A stretch of DNA of 9,650 bases from NCBI GenBank assembly GCA_012735335.1, contig JAAYHO010000358.1, positions 1 to 9,650 on the forward strand, in the 5' to 3' direction. Each line of letters begins with the position of its first letter. The stretch's first letter is position 1. The notes beneath the pieces are model-generated. The model searched no databases, had not been told where the DNA came from, and worked only from the letters and a program-made list of their open reading frames with translations. This DNA comes from Gammaproteobacteria bacterium (GTDB taxonomy: Bacteria; Pseudomonadota; Gammaproteobacteria; Pseudomonadales; Pseudomonadaceae). Positions 8,295-9,650 of this stretch are shown one piece after another. The position numbers and the translations under genes are program-made.

Positions 8295-8912
8295 ATGCCA
8301 ACCCTGCGCAACCTGTTCCTGCTGGCTCTGCTGCTGAGCCTCGCCGCCTGCAGCAATCTGCACCAGCGCGAAACCCTCGAGTTCGGTGGCGATGCCGCCG
8401 CCTGGCAGGCGCACCGCAAGGCGGTGCTGCCCCTCGATGCCTGGACCCTGCAGGGCAAACTGGGGGTACGCGCACCCAGCGAGTCCGGCAGCGGCACCGT
8501 GCTCTGGCTGCAGGATCAGGATTATTACGATATCCGCCTGTCCGGCCCACTGGGTCGTGGCGCGACCCGCATCCAGGGCAGTGACCGGGGCGTGAGTCTG
8601 GACATTGCCGGGCAACCGACCATGAGCGCCGCCTCCGCCGAGGATCTGCTGGAACAGCAGGTCGGCTGGCGTCTGCCGGTAGAACACCTGCTCTGGTGGG
8701 TACGCGGGCTGCCCGCGCCGGACAGCCCCAGCCGCCTGCAGCTCAACCCGGACAGTCAACTGGCGCGCCTGGCCCAGTCCGGCTGGACGGTGGAATACAG
8801 CCGTTATCAGCAGATCAATGGAGTTTCCCTGCCGCAGCGCCTGCAGCTGTCCGGCTACGATATGCTGCTGACCCTTGTCATCACCCGCTGGGAACCGCGA
8901 ACCGCCGAATGA
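8295..8912 (+). CDS. lolB: Outer-membrane lipoprotein receptor LolB
   Basis: The final acceptor of the Lol pathway: it takes lipoproteins from periplasmic LolA and inserts them into the inner leaflet of the outer membrane. The 205-residue product has a lipoprotein signal peptide with lipobox LAAC and lipidated Cys19, followed by Ser, consistent with outer-membrane location. The mature part fits the LolB beta-sheet fold: Trp50 with the LQGKLGVR strand (52-59), then [13 protein letters not shown] (77-89). Leu86 in GPLG occupies the place of E. coli Leu68, the exposed hydrophobic loop residue needed for membrane insertion. The segment [16 protein letters not shown] (125-140) is also typical. It starts two bases after the upstream stop (TGAGCATG) with AAGG 10 bases before, and its stop overlaps the ispE start as ATGA. 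Confidence 0.95.
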   Translation: MPTLRNLFLLALLLSLAACSNLHQRETLEFGGDAAAWQAHRKAVLPLDAWTLQGKLGVRAPSESGSGTVLWLQDQDYYDIRLSGPLGRGATRIQGSDRGVSLDIAGQPTMSAASAEDLLEQQVGWRLPVEHLLWWVRGLPAPDSPSRLQLNPDSQLARLAQSGWTVEYSRYQQINGVSLPQRLQLSGYDMLLTLVITRWEPRTAE

Positions 8913-9650
8913 GTACCACCCTGAGCCTGCCCGCACCGGCCAAACTGAACCTGTTCCTGCACATTACCGGCCGTCGGAAAGACGGCTACCACCTGCTGCA
9001 GACCCTGTTCCAGTTTCTTGATTATGGCGACACCCTGCATTTCACGCCGCGCGACGACGGCCAGATCCGCCTGACCAGCGAGCTGCCCGGCGTCGCCGCC
9101 GAGGACAACCTGATCGTCCGCGCCGCCCGCAGCCTGCAGCAGGCCAGTGGCACCCGGCTCGGGGCCGACATCCGCCTGGACAAGCGTCTGCCCATGGGCG
9201 GCGGCATTGGCGGCGGCAGTTCGGACGCAGCCACCACCCTGCTCGGACTGGATCGGCTGTGGAATACCCGGCTGGGGGAAGACCGACTGGCCGAACTGGG
9301 CTTGCAGCTGGGCGCGGATGTACCGGTATTCGTCCGCGGACGGGCCGCCTGGGCCGAAGGGGTGGGCGAGCAACTGACCCCGGTGGAAGTGGATGAACCC
9401 TGGTATCTGGTGGTGGCACCGGCCTGCCAGGTCAGCACTGCAGAAATATTTAGCGATGAAAGGTTGACTCGCGACACTCCGGCGATTACATTAGCGGCCT
9501 TTCGAGAGCACGGCGGTCGAAACGATTGCCTGCCGGTTGTCACAGCGCGTTACCCTGAAATTCGTAACACGTTGATCTTGCTAAACAAATTTTGTGAAGC
9601 TAAGATGACCGGAACTGGCAGTTGCTTATTTGGGGCCTTCCCAAATGAAC
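8909..9650 (+). CDS. ispE: 4-diphosphocytidyl-2-C-methyl-D-erythritol kinase, 3' end cut by window
   Basis: A GHMP-family kinase of the MEP isoprenoid pathway that phosphorylates the 2-hydroxyl of CDP-methylerythritol. The 247 visible residues include [12 protein letters not shown] (8-19) with catalytic Lys12, the DGYH substrate motif (25-28), the ATP-binding glycine-rich loop [14 protein letters not shown] (95-108), catalytic Asp137 in LGADVPVF, and the third GHMP motif MTGTGS (233-238). IspE is usually about 280 residues, so roughly 35 are missing beyond the window. The ATG is coupled to lolB (ATGA). From about 9441 onward the DNA changes character: GC falls from about 65-70% to about 49%, and rare-looking codons (ATA, AGG, TTA, CTA) appear. 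The protein nevertheless stays in frame and family-like ([20 protein letters not shown]), so this is not a frameshift. Confidence 0.95.
   Translation, partial: MSTTLSLPAPAKLNLFLHITGRRKDGYHLLQTLFQFLDYGDTLHFTPRDDGQIRLTSELPGVAAEDNLIVRAARSLQQASGTRLGADIRLDKRLPMGGGIGGGSSDAATTLLGLDRLWNTRLGEDRLAELGLQLGADVPVFVRGRAAWAEGVGEQLTPVEVDEPWYLVVAPACQVSTAEIFSDERLTRDTPAITLAAFREHGGRNDCLPVVTARYPEIRNTLILLNKFCEAKMTGTGSCLFGAFPNE
9464..9492 (+). promoter_or_regulatory. Sigma70-type promoter inside the 3' part of ispE
   Basis: TTGACT (9464-9469), a 17-base spacer and TACATT (9487-9492) match the consensus at 9 of 12 positions with ideal spacing. A GC-rich stretch (AGCGGCC) follows in the discriminator position, as in growth-rate-controlled stable-RNA promoters. 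It would start transcription near 9499, reading out of ispE. By Pseudomonas gene order the next genes would be a tRNA-Gln gene and prs, both outside the window. Activity is inferred only. Confidence 0.45.
9628..9646. other. Perfect 7-bp inverted repeat within ispE
   Basis: ATTTGGG and CCCAAAT flank a 5-base loop, GCCTT. It lies inside the coding sequence for the FGAFPN region of IspE and no T-run follows within the window, so it is not a terminator. It may be a by-product of the codons used. Confidence 0.35.

Noticed and set aside
9499..9650. A tRNA gene at the right edge
   Set aside because: tRNA-Gln is expected after ispE, but no acceptor, anticodon or T-arm pattern is visible and the ispE frame stays open to the edge.

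Overview
The window is a GC-rich gammaproteobacterial chromosome segment, most likely from Pseudomonas in the broad sense (for example a Halopseudomonas-like species). This is inferred from gene order: pagL, murI, moeB, prmC, prfA and hemA on the minus strand, divergent from a TPR-lipoprotein gene, lolB and ispE. To my recollection this is the order of the PA4661-PA4669 region of P. aeruginosa. No transposase, integrase, phage gene, CRISPR array, tRNA or rRNA was found, and nearly every base is coding.

Layout, left to right. Positions 16-993 (+) hold a small renalase-like FAD-dependent amine oxidoreductase. It converges on pagL, an outer-membrane lipid A 3-O-deacylase (1035-1562, -). Next comes a tightly packed minus-strand cluster, transcribed in the order hemA (glutamyl-tRNA reductase), prfA (peptide chain release factor 1), prmC (methyltransferase acting on the GGQ glutamine of release factors), moeB (molybdopterin-synthase adenylyltransferase) and murI (glutamate racemase). 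Neighbours in this cluster overlap by 1-8 bases or are separated by one base, so it looks like a single translationally coupled operon. pagL lies 66 bases further downstream and may be partly read through.

A 205-base AT-richer gap (6357-6561) separates hemA from the divergent plus-strand operon. That operon holds a 576-residue TPR outer-membrane lipoprotein (probable LbcA, the adaptor of the CtpA protease), lolB (outer-membrane lipoprotein receptor) and ispE (4-diphosphocytidyl-2-C-methyl-D-erythritol kinase), which is cut by the window end. LbcA is itself a lipoprotein that should need LolB to reach the outer membrane.

This is largely a conserved housekeeping region and I see no clear undescribed system. 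The points most worth checking are: the last ~210 bases of ispE, which drop to about 49% GC and contain a good sigma70-type promoter inside the reading frame; an Asp where PagL enzymes of known structure have a catalytic Glu; and an unassigned dyad between the two divergent operons.
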